Assembly: GCA_938011315.1 (NCBI GenBank)
Contig: CALLUG010000001.1
Location: 1 to 64,000 of the forward strand
From: an uncultured Flavobacteriaceae bacterium
GTDB lineage: Bacteria > Bacteroidota > Bacteroidia > Flavobacteriales > Flavobacteriaceae
Direction of reading: 5' to 3'
DNA: 64,000 nt
The position numbers were made by a program, and so were the translations under genes. Positions 1 to 9,336 of the stretch are shown one piece after another. A model generated the notes under the pieces. It had not been told where the DNA came from and did not search any database. It saw only the letters and a program-made list of their open reading frames with translations. Numbering within the stretch: the first letter of the stretch is position 1; each line of letters opens with the position of its first letter.

Positions 1-643
1 AACGTTAAATGTTTTAAAGACTTTTACCGAATTTACTTTTGATGATATAAGTATAAACGAACAAACTTTTGAAGATTACAAAACCCAATATTTAGATTTA
101 AGAGATAAGGTAAAAAGAGAAAATGCAAAAGAAAAAGTTTCGATACTAAACGATATTGACTTTGAATTAGAACTGATTCACAGAGACGAAATAAATGTTA
201 CGTACATTTTAAAATTACTAGCGAATCTTAAAAACGCTGTATCTGTAGACGAGAAAGAAAAGCAACTGAAAAACATTATGGATATAGTTGCAGGAGATAC
301 GCAGTTGAGAAGTAAGCGTGAGTTAATTGAAAAGTTTATTAATGAACACTTACCAATAATTGAAGATTCAGATGATATTCCAGATGAGTTTGTTCAGTTT
401 ATGACAGCTGAAAAATTACAAGCTATAAAATCGTTAAGTAAAGAAGAAGGATTAGACTCTGAAAAACTAGAAAAAGTAATTGGAGATTATATGTTTACGG
501 AGAAAATTCCTTTACGAGATGATATTATTGGGACAATGAATACTCGACCAAGCTTGAAGGAAAGAAAAACCAAAGCAGAAAGAATAACGAATAAAATATT
601 AGAATTTGTGGAGACATTTATTAGCGGAATTGTTACGGAATAA
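1..643 (+). CDS. hsdR: Type I restriction enzyme R subunit (HsdR), C-terminal end
   Basis: This is the 3' end of a gene that starts before the window. Frame 2 is open from base 2 to the TAA at 641-643; the track's ATG at 278 is only an internal methionine. The translated end carries the segment DIDFELELIHRDEINVTYIL and an all-helical tail with LREK-like charged stretches, which I recognise as the C-terminal helical domain of EcoR124-type HsdR. HsdR is the motor and nuclease subunit that translocates and cuts unmodified DNA, working with HsdM and HsdS, which would lie outside the window. The helicase and nuclease domains are not visible here, so whether the gene is intact cannot be judged. Confidence 0.82.
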   Translation, partial: TLNVLKTFTEFTFDDISINEQTFEDYKTQYLDLRDKVKRENAKEKVSILNDIDFELELIHRDEINVTYILKLLANLKNAVSVDEKEKQLKNIMDIVAGDTQLRSKRELIEKFINEHLPIIEDSDDIPDEFVQFMTAEKLQAIKSLSKEEGLDSEKLEKVIGDYMFTEKIPLRDDIIGTMNTRPSLKERKTKAERITNKILEFVETFISGIVTE

Positions 644-686
644 ACCAACGCACGGTCGAGCACATTTATTTTTTGCCAAGTCGTCA

Positions 687-742
687 ATTTTTTAAATTTG
701 GTATAATTAAAAAAGAAAAATAATTAACAAAATTTAAAAAAT
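687..742. repeat. 13-bp perfect inverted repeat with 30-nt loop
   Basis: ATTTTTTAAATTT at 687-699 is matched exactly by its reverse complement at 730-742. The arms are all A/T, and the loop is A-rich. It lies between the hsdR stop and the RDD remnant, so it could be a weak terminator for hsdR or a scar of rearrangement. Because the arms are low-complexity, chance cannot be excluded. Confidence 0.4.
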
Positions 743-1123
743 CGGTTTACATTTAATCCGAAAAGTATTGCTTACAACTGTTGTGCTTTTCTTATACTAG
801 ATTGTTACATACCAATTTTATTTTGGGGAATAATGACTGTCGGATTTGAACAATGGTTCGGAGCCACACTCGGAAATTTATTTGTTGGACTAAAACCTGT
901 GTCAATTCGAAAACCAGCTGACAGTTCAACTTTTAGCGAAACGGACGAAAAATTGACTTTTGGACAATCTTTGAAAAGACATTTACTTGACCCAATAGAT
1001 ATGTTCTTTTTTGGACTAATCGGAATTATAACAATAAAAAATACAGATAAAAATCAACGATTAGGAGATATTTGGGGAAATACAATTGTTGTAAAGACAC
1101 CTGAATTAAATAAAACGGAATAA
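728..1123 (+). pseudogene. RDD-family membrane protein remnant, N-terminus missing
   Basis: The track starts this ORF at ATG 833, but the frame is open back to a stop at 725-727, and the upstream part (CYIPILFWGI) already looks like the second hydrophobic segment of an RDD protein. What follows, GATLGNLFVGLKPVSI and a C-terminal segment ending RLGDIWGNTIVV, fits the RDD family. The first membrane helix with the R-x-x-A-x-x-x-D signature that names the family is absent, and no good start codon exists before 833. I therefore read it as a truncated remnant beside the restriction gene. A short functional protein starting at 833 (96 aa) is the alternative. The family role is not firmly known; some members act in ion exchange. 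Confidence 0.55.
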
Positions 1124-1314
1124 AAAAACATATAGTAGTACCGTACAAAATTAATTATTTGTTTTTTGCTCACTTACAAAATCCTTTCAAATTTTATATT
1201 CGATTTTTATTTAATAAATTCAGCGCTTACACACGCAATAAACCATACACAAAACCGCTATAATTACCTAAATGAAATTTAGGCTAAAACCATCTTTTTA
1301 GTACGATAAAAGAT

Positions 1315-1322
1315 TACTTTTG
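1315..1322 (+). promoter_or_regulatory. Bacteroidota -7 element, near-leaderless promoter
   Basis: TACTTTTG fits the TANNTTTG -7 consensus of Bacteroidota. It ends only five bases before the ATG at 1328, so the transcript should begin at or next to the start codon. No clear TTG -33 box is visible. Confidence 0.5.
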
Positions 1323-1327
1323 TAGTA

Positions 1328-2389
1328 ATGAAAACCCTAGATTATATCGTTGTAGGTTGTGGCTTGGCAGGAATTTCGTTTTGTAATATTTTAAAACAAA
1401 ACAAAAAAACAGTGGTCGTTGTAGATAATGCAAAAAAAGAAAGTTCATCTATGGTTGCAGGGGGCTTATATAACCCCCTAGTATTAAAACGATTTACAAA
1501 AGCTTGGAATGCAGAACAACAACTAAGCGTAGCATTGCCAGTATATGCACAATTGGAGCAAGATTTGAATATTACGTTAGACTACAAAACTCCAGTTTAT
1601 AGACTATTTGCCTCTGTAGAAGAGCAAAACAATTGGTTTGAGGCTTCAGACAACCCTAATTTATCAGCGTACTTATCACCAAAAATAATAAAGGAAGTAC
1701 ACCCACATATTCAAAACAACTTTGGTTTTGGAAAGGTAATTAATACAGGACGAATTGATACCGCACTTTTGGTTAAAGCTTACAAAAAACATTTAAGTAA
1801 TTCCAATACATTATTACAAGAAGAGTTTGACTACAATTCTCTTCAAATACAAGAAACCTGCGTAACCTATAAAAACTACAATGCAAAGCAAATTATATTT
1901 GCTGAAGGTTTTGGACTAAAACAAAACCCATTTTTTAATTATCTCCCTTTAGACGGAACAAAAGGAGAGTTGTTAACACTACACATTCCAGATTTAGATA
2001 TTAGTTGTGTTTTAAAATCCAGTGTATTTTTAATTCCGCTAGGAAATCACTATTACCGCCTTGGCGCAACCTACGACTGGAAAGACAAAACAACGCAACC
2101 CACCTTAGCGAGCAAAGATGCTCTACTACAAAAACTAAATCGATTTTTGACCTGCAAATTTACTGTCGTTAATCATTTTGCAAGCATACGACCAACGGTT
2201 AACGACAGAAGACCATTAGTTGGAGCACACCCAAAATATCATAACGTATACGCTCTTAATGGTTTAGGAACAAGAGGCGTTATGATAGGGCCCTATGTAG
2301 CTCAAAAATTATACGATGCTATAGAGTACAAAACACCTTTAGATAACACTATCGCTATTAGCAGGTATAATAAGTTATTGTTTCCCTAA
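1328..2389 (+). CDS. FAD-dependent oxidoreductase (DAO family)
   Basis: A 353-aa protein of the D-amino-acid oxidase/glycine oxidase-like FAD superfamily. The dinucleotide-binding motif VGCGLAG lies at about residues 8-14, at the very N-terminus, and the C-terminal FAD segment ending NGLGTRGVMIGPYVAQ is at about 310-335. The substrate cannot be told from sequence; flavobacterial homologues are annotated only as FAD oxidoreductases. No signal peptide is seen, so it should be cytoplasmic. Its promoter element sits almost on the start codon. The last 15 bases overlap the 3' end of the convergent DUF983 gene. Family assignment is sure; specific activity is unknown. Confidence 0.85.
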   Translation: MKTLDYIVVGCGLAGISFCNILKQNKKTVVVVDNAKKESSSMVAGGLYNPLVLKRFTKAWNAEQQLSVALPVYAQLEQDLNITLDYKTPVYRLFASVEEQNNWFEASDNPNLSAYLSPKIIKEVHPHIQNNFGFGKVINTGRIDTALLVKAYKKHLSNSNTLLQEEFDYNSLQIQETCVTYKNYNAKQIIFAEGFGLKQNPFFNYLPLDGTKGELLTLHIPDLDISCVLKSSVFLIPLGNHYYRLGATYDWKDKTTQPTLASKDALLQKLNRFLTCKFTVVNHFASIRPTVNDRRPLVGAHPKYHNVYALNGLGTRGVMIGPYVAQKLYDAIEYKTPLDNTIAISRYNKLLFP

Positions 2390-2758
2390 TTCTTTATCGT
2401 AGCTCATAAACATATTAATCCAAATATTGCGAGACAGCCTTAAAATAATAGGAAAACTAACAATAATTGCCACTACAATTGCTATAAACGAAATAGTGGC
2501 ACTGGTTCCCAATATAACATAAGTAATGATAAACACAGCAACCGCAAAAGCAACACCTACAGCATAACTTACATACATTGCACCATAAAAAAATGAAGGT
2601 TCAATTTTATATTTAGTATGGCAGTTAGAGCAACGTTCATGCATTTTTAAAGCCTGAGATAATAGGTAAGCATTTTTGTTAATATACATACTTCCGGTAT
2701 GGCAGCGAGGACAACTGCCAGATAAAATGCCATATAATTTATTCCCTTTTTTTAACAT
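2375..2758 (-). CDS. DUF983 family membrane protein
   Basis: A 127-aa protein. The track start at 2764 is a TTG; the ATG at 2758 (MLKKGNKLYG) is the better start. The N-terminal half has two CxxC pairs (CPRCHTG near residue 18 and CSNCHTKY near 42), probably a zinc ribbon. It is followed by two hydrophobic segments (about 55-78 and 82-105). This arrangement is typical of DUF983, whose role is unknown; in some bacteria the family is near cytochrome oxidase genes, but there are none here. It overlaps the FAD oxidoreductase gene tail-to-tail by 15 bp. Confidence 0.85.
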   Translation of the reverse strand: MLKKGNKLYGILSGSCPRCHTGSMYINKNAYLLSQALKMHERCSNCHTKYKIEPSFFYGAMYVSYAVGVAFAVAVFIITYVILGTSATISFIAIVVAIIVSFPIILRLSRNIWINMFMSYDKELGKQ

Positions 2759-2766
2759 AAACAATT

Positions 2767-2870
2767 ATACCAATTAGGACTCAAAATGAACTATCCAATT
2801 CGTTTCTATCGCGTCTATATATCAATATATTCCAAATTAGTTATAACTCATTTTAAATAACAATTGGTAT
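2767..2870 (-). repeat. ATACCAATT dispersed repeat, copy 1 (104 bp)
   Basis: One of three intergenic copies of a repeat bounded by ATACCAATT and AATTGGTAT. Read on the minus strand it begins ATACCAATTGTTATTTAAAA and contains the shared core ATAGACGCGATAGAAACGAA. The two ends form an imperfect terminal inverted repeat (about 21 of 28 positions). It contains no ORF. The copies lie at 2767-2870, 11225-11338 and 16407-16509. Confidence 0.8.
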
Positions 2871-2874
2871 TACC

Positions 2875-2882
2875 TACTTTTG
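2875..2882 (+). promoter_or_regulatory. -7 element of ABC-F promoter
   Basis: TACTTTTG matches TANNTTTG, about 57 bases before the ABC-F start at 2939. It begins four bases after the end of repeat copy 1, so the -33 region of this promoter lies inside the repeat. Confidence 0.5.
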
Positions 2883-2938
2883 TAGCCTTAATATAAGCGC
2901 AAAATTAAGGGTTAATTTTCTAAATTTTTACAGTAAGT

Positions 2939-4849
2939 ATGTTTAATATACATAAGGTGTCTATTTCGTTTCAAGGCGAAAATTTATTTGAAGATATTAC
3001 GTTTAGGCTAGGCAACGGTGATCGTGTTGGCTTAGTAGGAAAAAACGGAGCAGGAAAATCAACCTTATTAAAAATCTTGTCTAAAGACATTGAACCTACC
3101 ACAGGACAAATAGCCGAAGACAAAGATTTAAAAATAGGATTTTTAAGACAAGATATCGATTTTGTACTAGGACGTACCGTGCTAGAAGAATCTTACCAAG
3201 CATTTAAAGAAATTAAAATTCTTGAAGCTGAAATTGAAATTATTAACACACAATTAGTTGAACGAACAGACTACGAAAGTGAAGCCTACAACCAACTAAT
3301 GATTGACCTAAATGATACGCAACACCAATACGAAATTTTAGGAGGATACAACTACCAAGGAGAAACCGAAAAAATACTGCAAGGCTTAGGGTTTTTAAGA
3401 ACAGATTTTAATAAGCTAACCGACACCTTTTCTGGGGGCTGGCGTATGCGAATAGAGTTAGCCAAATTACTACTTCAAAATAACGATATATTACTCCTAG
3501 ATGAACCTACAAACCATCTAGATATCGAGTCTATTATTTGGTTGGAGTCTTTTCTTAAAAGCTATGCAGGTGCCGTGGTTATTGTCTCTCACGACAAAAT
3601 GTTTTTAGATAATATTACCAATCGTACTATAGAAATTTCTTTAGGTAAAATTTATGATTACCCTAAGCCGTACACACAATATTTAGTACTTCGTGAAGAA
3701 ATGCGTACACAACAATTGGCGTCTCAAAAAAACCAACAAAAACAAATAGAACAAACCGAAAAACTTATTGAAAAATTTAGAGCTAAAGCCTCTAAAGCTA
3801 CGATGGCACAATCGCTTATAAAAAAATTAGACAAAATAGACAGAATAGAAGTAGACGTAGATGACAATAGTGTCATGAAACTAAACTTTCCGGTATCTAT
3901 TACCCCGGGCAAAGTTGTTGTAGATTTAGAAAATATATCAAAAAACTATGCCGATTTACAAGTACTAACCAATGTAAGCCTTTTGGTAGAGCGTGACTCT
4001 AAAACAGCATTTGTGGGGCAAAATGGACAAGGAAAATCTACCTTAGCCAAAATTATTGTTGGAGATATTAAGGCAAGTGGCAACCTAAAGTTAGGTCATA
4101 ATGTACAAATAGGATATTTTGCACAAAACCAAGCCGAATATTTAGATGGTAGTAAAACCGTTTTGGATACCATGATTGATGCAGCGAATGAAACCAATAG
4201 GAGTAAAGTACGCGACATTCTAGGTTCTTTTTTGTTTAGAGGAGAAGAGGTAGACAAATACGTAAGAGTATTATCTGGAGGAGAACGTAACCGATTGGCA
4301 CTAGCAAAACTATTGTTGCAACCGCTTAATGTTTTGGTTATGGATGAGCCTACAAACCACCTAGACATAAAATCAAAAAATGTCCTTAAAGAAGCTCTGC
4401 ATAGGTTTGAGGGAACATTAATTTTAGTCTCGCACGATAGAGATTTTTTGAAAGGATTAACCAATAAAGTTTATGAGTTTAAAGATCAAAAAATAAAAGA
4501 ATATCTAGGAGATATCGATTTTTACTTAGAGCAGCGTAACTTGCAAAATATGCGAGAGGTAGAAAAACGAACTACAATTAAGACAAAACCTAAAACAACA
4601 ACAACAAAACAATCTTACGAAAATCAAAAAAAACTAAAAAGCTTAAATAATAAATTAAGCAAAATAGAATCTGAAATTAATCAGTTGGAAAAAGAAATTA
4701 AAAATGATGATATCGATTTAGAAACCAATTACGATACTACCGTAGCTCAGCCTAATTTTTTTGACAGCTATCAATCAAAAAAAGAGCGCTTAAACCAGTA
4801 TATGAAGCAATGGGAAGAAACCCAAGAAGCTATAGATAACTTGGTTTAG
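2939..4849 (+). CDS. ABC-F family ATP-binding protein (Uup/YdiF-like)
   Basis: A 636-aa soluble protein with two ABC ATPase domains and no membrane segments, the hallmark of ABC-F factors that act on the ribosome (translation factors or antibiotic-protection proteins). Domain 1 has Walker A GKNGAGKST at about 34-42, signature SGGWR at 165 and Walker B LLLDEPTNHLD at about 185. Domain 2 has Walker A GQNGQGKST near 359, signature LSGGERNRL near 445 and MDEPTNHLD near 469. Between them is the charged linker (about 240-320), and the C-terminus (about 545-636) is a lysine-rich helical extension as in Uup. Which ABC-F subgroup it belongs to cannot be settled by eye. It has its own promoter just after repeat copy 1. 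Confidence 0.92.
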   Translation: MFNIHKVSISFQGENLFEDITFRLGNGDRVGLVGKNGAGKSTLLKILSKDIEPTTGQIAEDKDLKIGFLRQDIDFVLGRTVLEESYQAFKEIKILEAEIEIINTQLVERTDYESEAYNQLMIDLNDTQHQYEILGGYNYQGETEKILQGLGFLRTDFNKLTDTFSGGWRMRIELAKLLLQNNDILLLDEPTNHLDIESIIWLESFLKSYAGAVVIVSHDKMFLDNITNRTIEISLGKIYDYPKPYTQYLVLREEMRTQQLASQKNQQKQIEQTEKLIEKFRAKASKATMAQSLIKKLDKIDRIEVDVDDNSVMKLNFPVSITPGKVVVDLENISKNYADLQVLTNVSLLVERDSKTAFVGQNGQGKSTLAKIIVGDIKASGNLKLGHNVQIGYFAQNQAEYLDGSKTVLDTMIDAANETNRSKVRDILGSFLFRGEEVDKYVRVLSGGERNRLALAKLLLQPLNVLVMDEPTNHLDIKSKNVLKEALHRFEGTLILVSHDRDFLKGLTNKVYEFKDQKIKEYLGDIDFYLEQRNLQNMREVEKRTTIKTKPKTTTTKQSYENQKKLKSLNNKLSKIESEINQLEKEIKNDDIDLETNYDTTVAQPNFFDSYQSKKERLNQYMKQWEETQEAIDNLV

Positions 4850-4890
4850 TGTTTTATGTATATTTTAACGTGCAAATACCCTTGTTTAAG

Positions 4891-4898
4891 TAATTTTG
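4891..4898 (+). promoter_or_regulatory. -7 element of RND pump operon
   Basis: TAATTTTG matches TANNTTTG and stands 40 bases before the adaptor start at 4939. It likely drives the adaptor-permease-TolC run. No clear -33 TTG is at the usual distance. Confidence 0.45.
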
Positions 4899-4938
4899 TA
4901 GTTTAAATCAGACAAATCAAATTAAGATTGTTAAAAAT

Positions 4939-6057
4939 ATGAGACAAATAGTGCTTACACTTATAGGATTACTTTTAATAGCTATGTCGATTTTTGTAGT
5001 AAAAAAGATTTCTAATAGCAAAAAAGATAAACGGCCTATACCTGCCAAAGTTGTAAAAACAGTCTTTGCAAACCAAATAAAAAATACAACAGTCCCTATT
5101 GTTATTCCCGCCAATGGCACTCTAGTGGCTAAGCGACGAATAGAGGTTTTTGCTGAGGTTCAGGGTGTTTTTAAGGCAGGAACTAAGGCATTTAAGCCAG
5201 GTCAAAGGTACCGTACAGGGCAAGCACTAATTACAGTTGATAACTCAGAGTATTACGCTACAGTACAATCTGCTAAAAGTAATTTTTACAATGCAATAAC
5301 GGCAATAATGCCAGACTTACGCTTAGACTTTCCAGACGTTTTTAGCAAATGGCAGCAGTACCTTAATACTTTTAAAATAGAGCAAACAACGTCCAAGTTG
5401 CCCGAAATGAACTCGGAGAAAGAACGTTACTTTATTACAGGAAGAGGTATTGTGTCTAATTACTACGATATTAAAAACTTGGAGCAACGCCTTTCAAAGT
5501 ACAGCATTAAAGCACCATTTAATGGTATTTTAACACAAGCCTTAGTTACAGAAGGGTCCTTAATAAGAAACGGACAAAAACTAGGCGAATACATCGACCC
5601 TTCTGTTTACGAAATGGAAGTGGGTATAAGCAAATCCTATATTGATTTGCTACAAGTCGGAAAAAAAGTAAGTTTAAGCAATTTAGAACACACACAAACT
5701 TACCAAGGAACCGTATCGCGTATTAATGGTAGTGTTGACCCCACAACACAAACCGTAACAGTCTATATAGAGGTTAAAGACAATACACTAAAAGAAGGCA
5801 TTTACTTAGAAGCGCAACTTGCCGCAAAACAAGAGGAAAACGCCATAGAAATTGACAGAAATTTACTTTTAGAAAACAACAAAATATTTGTTGTACGAGA
5901 TACTGTATTAGACCTTATTGCCGTAAAACCTGTCTATTTTGGAAGCTCTAAAGTTGTTTTAAAAAACGTTCCGGAGGGCACTGTTATTTTGTCTAAACCA
6001 CTACAAGGTGCTTTTCCCGGAATGCGTGTAAAAGTAGCAAACAAAAACACGCTTTAA
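4939..6057 (+). CDS. RND efflux periplasmic adaptor (HlyD/MFP family)
   Basis: A 372-aa membrane fusion protein that links the inner-membrane RND permease to the outer-membrane TolC-like channel. An N-terminal membrane anchor (about residues 4-24) is followed by a lipoyl/barrel-sandwich half (GTLVAKRRIEVFAEVQG, about 60-76), a helical hairpin (about 110-175), the second lipoyl half (YSIKAPFNGILTQALV, about 190-205) and beta-barrel domains to the end. There is no lipobox, so anchoring is by the helix. The permease follows after 24 bases and the TolC gene overlaps the permease, giving a compact three-gene operon. Substrate is unknown. Confidence 0.9.
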   Translation: MRQIVLTLIGLLLIAMSIFVVKKISNSKKDKRPIPAKVVKTVFANQIKNTTVPIVIPANGTLVAKRRIEVFAEVQGVFKAGTKAFKPGQRYRTGQALITVDNSEYYATVQSAKSNFYNAITAIMPDLRLDFPDVFSKWQQYLNTFKIEQTTSKLPEMNSEKERYFITGRGIVSNYYDIKNLEQRLSKYSIKAPFNGILTQALVTEGSLIRNGQKLGEYIDPSVYEMEVGISKSYIDLLQVGKKVSLSNLEHTQTYQGTVSRINGSVDPTTQTVTVYIEVKDNTLKEGIYLEAQLAAKQEENAIEIDRNLLLENNKIFVVRDTVLDLIAVKPVYFGSSKVVLKNVPEGTVILSKPLQGAFPGMRVKVANKNTL

Positions 6058-6081
6058 GAAAAGAAAATACCCCTATTGGTA

Positions 6082-9000
6082 ATGAGAAAAATTATTGCTT
6101 ATTTTATAAAGTACAGTGTTGCCGTTAATGTTGTTGTAGGAGCATTTTTTATTTTTGGATTTTATGGTGCCTATACCCTAAAATCTTCCTACTTTCCATT
6201 AGTAGACTCAAAAAATGTAACCATAACAATAAGCTATCCAGGAGCCTCACCTCAAGAGGTAGAAGAAGGAATTGTACTCAAGATAGAAGATAATCTTAAA
6301 GGTTTAAATGGTATTGATCGAGTAACATCGGTTTCTAGAGAAAATAGCGGAACTATAACTATAGAAATTGCCAAAGGCAAAAACATCGATTTTATGCTTT
6401 TGGACATAAAAAACGCTGTAGATCGTGTGCCGTCTTTTCCTGTTGGTATGGAGCCATTGGTTGTTGCTAAACGAGAAGCTGTAAGAGAAACCATTTCTTT
6501 TGCCATTAGTGGCAATAATGTTCCGTTGAGAGCCTTAAAGCAAATAGGCAGGCAGGTAGAAAATGATGTAAGAGGAATTAATGGAATTTCTCAAATTCAA
6601 ATTTCTGGATATCCCGATGAGGAGATTGAAATTGCAGTAAATGAAACCGATTTATTAGCTTATAATTTATCCTTTGCAGAAGTTTCTAATGCCGTTAATC
6701 AAGCCAGTTTAATTACAACAGGAGGCACTATAAAAACCAATGCAGAAGAGTACCTAATTAGAGCCAATAGCAGATCGTATTACGCAAACGAATTGTCTAA
6801 TATTATTGTCAAGTCAGAACCCTCAGGAAACAACATTCGGTTAAAAGACATTGCTGTTGTTAAAGACCAATTTTCAGAAACACCTAACGCAAATTATTTT
6901 AATGGAAACCTATCTGTAAATGTAACCATTACAAGCACTAACACAGAAGATTTAATTAGCTCTGCAGAAAGCATAAAACAATACATAAACACTTTTAACC
7001 AAAAACACGATAGCATTAAACTAAGCGTTGTTAACGACTTGTCTATAACCCTAGTGCAACGCACAGCATTACTCACAGAAAATGCAGTGATTGGAATGTT
7101 TTTGGTACTCATATTTTTATCATTATTTTTAAACACACGACTGGCGTTTTGGGTTGCCTTTGGATTGCCCGTAGCGTTTTTAGGAATGTTTGTCTTTGCA
7201 GGATATTTTAATATAACCATAAATGTATTGTCCTTATTTGGTATGATTATCGTTATTGGCATTTTGGTCGATGATGGTATTGTAATTGCCGAGAATATTT
7301 ATCAACATTACGAAAAAGGAAAAACACCAACACAAGCAGCTATAGATGGCACTATGGAAGTATTGCCCTCTATTATATCGGCAATACTTACAACTATTTT
7401 GGCTTTTAGTATTTTTTTGTTTTTAGATGGAAGAATTGGAGAGTTTTTTGGAGAAGTTTCTGTAGTTGTTATCCTAACTCTAGTTGTTTCTCTTATAGAA
7501 GCACTTATTGTTTTGCCGGCACATTTAGCACACTCAAAAGCGCTAAGGGCCCAAACGAATGCTCCCAAAAGAGGCTTCTCTAAACTATTTTCTATATTAC
7601 GCTACATAAACACGTTTGGCGATACAATTATGAGGTGGCTACGCGATAAAATATACAGTCCAATATTGAGCTTTGGGCTAAAGTATAAATTTCTAACCGT
7701 AGCTTTTTTTATTGTATTTTTTATTTTAACTATTGGTGGCTTTGAAGCTGGTGTTATAAGAGGAGCCTTCTTTCCGCGTATAGCTAGTGATCGAGTGCAA
7801 ATTACGTTAAACATGCCTAACGGAACAAACCAGAAGGTTACAGACAGCATTATTTCGTTAATTGAAGATAAAGCAATTATTGCAACTAACGCCATTAACG
7901 AACAATATGCAAGACCTACAGACGAGCATCTAGTAAAAAACATGATAAAGACTTTGGGTCCAGGATCTTCGGTAGCCTCACTAACCATCAATATGCTCCC
8001 TGGCGAAAAACGATCTAACAGCATTACATCAAATATAGTGACTAACAAAATAAGAGAGCAGGTAGGCCCAATTATTGGTGTAGAAAGTTTAGTATATGGC
8101 GGTGGCGGAAATTTTGGAGGTAGGCCCGTATCTGTATCCTTATTAGGAAATAATATTACAGAACTAAAGGCTGTAAAAGCAGAATTAAAAAGAAATTTAG
8201 AAAACAATATCCTTCTTAAAGATGTTACAGATAATGATCCCGCAGGAATTAAAGAAATCCGAATCGAGCTAAACGAAAGCGCCTACGCTTTAGGTTTAAA
8301 CTTACAAACAGTGATGAGGCAAGTCCGTTCGGCATTCTTTGGAGCCTTATCACAACGTTTTCAAAGAGGGCAAGACGAGATAAGAGTTTGGGTACGTTAC
8401 AATAGAGCCAATAGGTCATCGATAACAAATCTCGACAATATGCGCATCACTACTGCTACGGGAAGTAAAGTGCCATTAAAAGAAATTGCGAGCTATCGTA
8501 TTATAAGAGGCGATGTCGCAATTAACCACCTAGAAGGACAACGAGAAATACAAATATCGGCAGACCTAAAAGACAGCAAAAAAACAAGTGCAACCGATGT
8601 TATGGCAGAAATTAAAACTGTAGTTATGCCAGAAATACTATCAAAATACCCCAGCGTAACCCCATCTTACGAAGGACAAAATAGAGAAGCAGGTAAACTT
8701 ACAGCCTCTTTAGGACCAGTAGGTTTAATTATTTTAGGACTAATCTATATTGTAATTGCCTTCACATTTAGAAGTTATAGTCAACCACTCATTTTACTCT
8801 TGCTCATTCCGTTTAGTTTACCCGCAGTAGCATGGGGGCATTGGATTCATGATTTTCCTGTTAATATCCTATCTATGCTAGGTGTTATAGCCTTGATAGG
8901 AATTATGGTTAACGATGGTTTAGTGCTTATTAGCAAATTTAATAGCAACTTAAAAGAAGGCATGTTATTTAATGACGCTATATACCAAGCTGGACGTTCA

Positions 9001-9336
9001 CGCTTTAGAGCAATATTTTTAACCTCAATCACAACAATAGCAGGATTAGCACCATTAATTCTAGAAGAAAGCAGGCAAGCACAGTTTTTAATTCCTATGG
9101 CAGTTTCTATAGCCTACGGTATTGGGTTTGCAACGATACTAACCCTTTTGGTTTTACCTATATTTTTGTCGTTTAGCAATTGGTTTAAACAAAAAACAAA
9201 ATGGCTAATTACAGGATTAGCTATCACGCCAGAGGAGGTAGAACGTGTTGTTAAAGAAAAGAAATTAGAAACCCAAAATACATTATTGCTTTCTAATCAT
9301 GATAATGAATTGTATAAAAAAAATGATACGCATTAA
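6082..9336 (+). CDS. RND efflux permease (AcrB/HAE-1-like)
   Basis: A proton-driven inner-membrane pump of 1084 aa, close to the usual 1030-1050. The track begins at TTG 6076; ATG 6082 (MRKIIAYF) is preferred. The protein shows the RND duplicated plan: a helix at 10-30, a porter domain (SYPGASPQEVEEGI), a six-helix bundle at about 335-490 containing GILVDDGIVIAENIY, a second soluble half, and a second bundle from about 870 with GIMVNDGLVL. The VDDG/VNDG positions correspond to the TM4/TM10 region that carries proton-relay acidic residues in AcrB. A charged tail of about 50 residues overlaps the TolC start. Confidence 0.93.
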   Translation: MRKIIAYFIKYSVAVNVVVGAFFIFGFYGAYTLKSSYFPLVDSKNVTITISYPGASPQEVEEGIVLKIEDNLKGLNGIDRVTSVSRENSGTITIEIAKGKNIDFMLLDIKNAVDRVPSFPVGMEPLVVAKREAVRETISFAISGNNVPLRALKQIGRQVENDVRGINGISQIQISGYPDEEIEIAVNETDLLAYNLSFAEVSNAVNQASLITTGGTIKTNAEEYLIRANSRSYYANELSNIIVKSEPSGNNIRLKDIAVVKDQFSETPNANYFNGNLSVNVTITSTNTEDLISSAESIKQYINTFNQKHDSIKLSVVNDLSITLVQRTALLTENAVIGMFLVLIFLSLFLNTRLAFWVAFGLPVAFLGMFVFAGYFNITINVLSLFGMIIVIGILVDDGIVIAENIYQHYEKGKTPTQAAIDGTMEVLPSIISAILTTILAFSIFLFLDGRIGEFFGEVSVVVILTLVVSLIEALIVLPAHLAHSKALRAQTNAPKRGFSKLFSILRYINTFGDTIMRWLRDKIYSPILSFGLKYKFLTVAFFIVFFILTIGGFEAGVIRGAFFPRIASDRVQITLNMPNGTNQKVTDSIISLIEDKAIIATNAINEQYARPTDEHLVKNMIKTLGPGSSVASLTINMLPGEKRSNSITSNIVTNKIREQVGPIIGVESLVYGGGGNFGGRPVSVSLLGNNITELKAVKAELKRNLENNILLKDVTDNDPAGIKEIRIELNESAYALGLNLQTVMRQVRSAFFGALSQRFQRGQDEIRVWVRYNRANRSSITNLDNMRITTATGSKVPLKEIASYRIIRGDVAINHLEGQREIQISADLKDSKKTSATDVMAEIKTVVMPEILSKYPSVTPSYEGQNREAGKLTASLGPVGLIILGLIYIVIAFTFRSYSQPLILLLLIPFSLPAVAWGHWIHDFPVNILSMLGVIALIGIMVNDGLVLISKFNSNLKEGMLFNDAIYQAGRSRFRAIFLTSITTIAGLAPLILEESRQAQFLIPMAVSIAYGIGFATILTLLVLPIFLSFSNWFKQKTKWLITGLAITPEEVERVVKEKKLETQNTLLLSNHDNELYKKNDTH

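Noticed and set aside
2939-4849. Reverse-strand ORFs of 60-200 aa under ABC-F, RND, fabF and other genes
   Set aside because: They are shadow frames of clear coding genes, with no domain, promoter or sensible composition.
6076-6081. TTG start of the RND permease from the track
   Set aside because: ATG 6082 two codons later gives the usual MRKIIAYF start; TTG is not needed.
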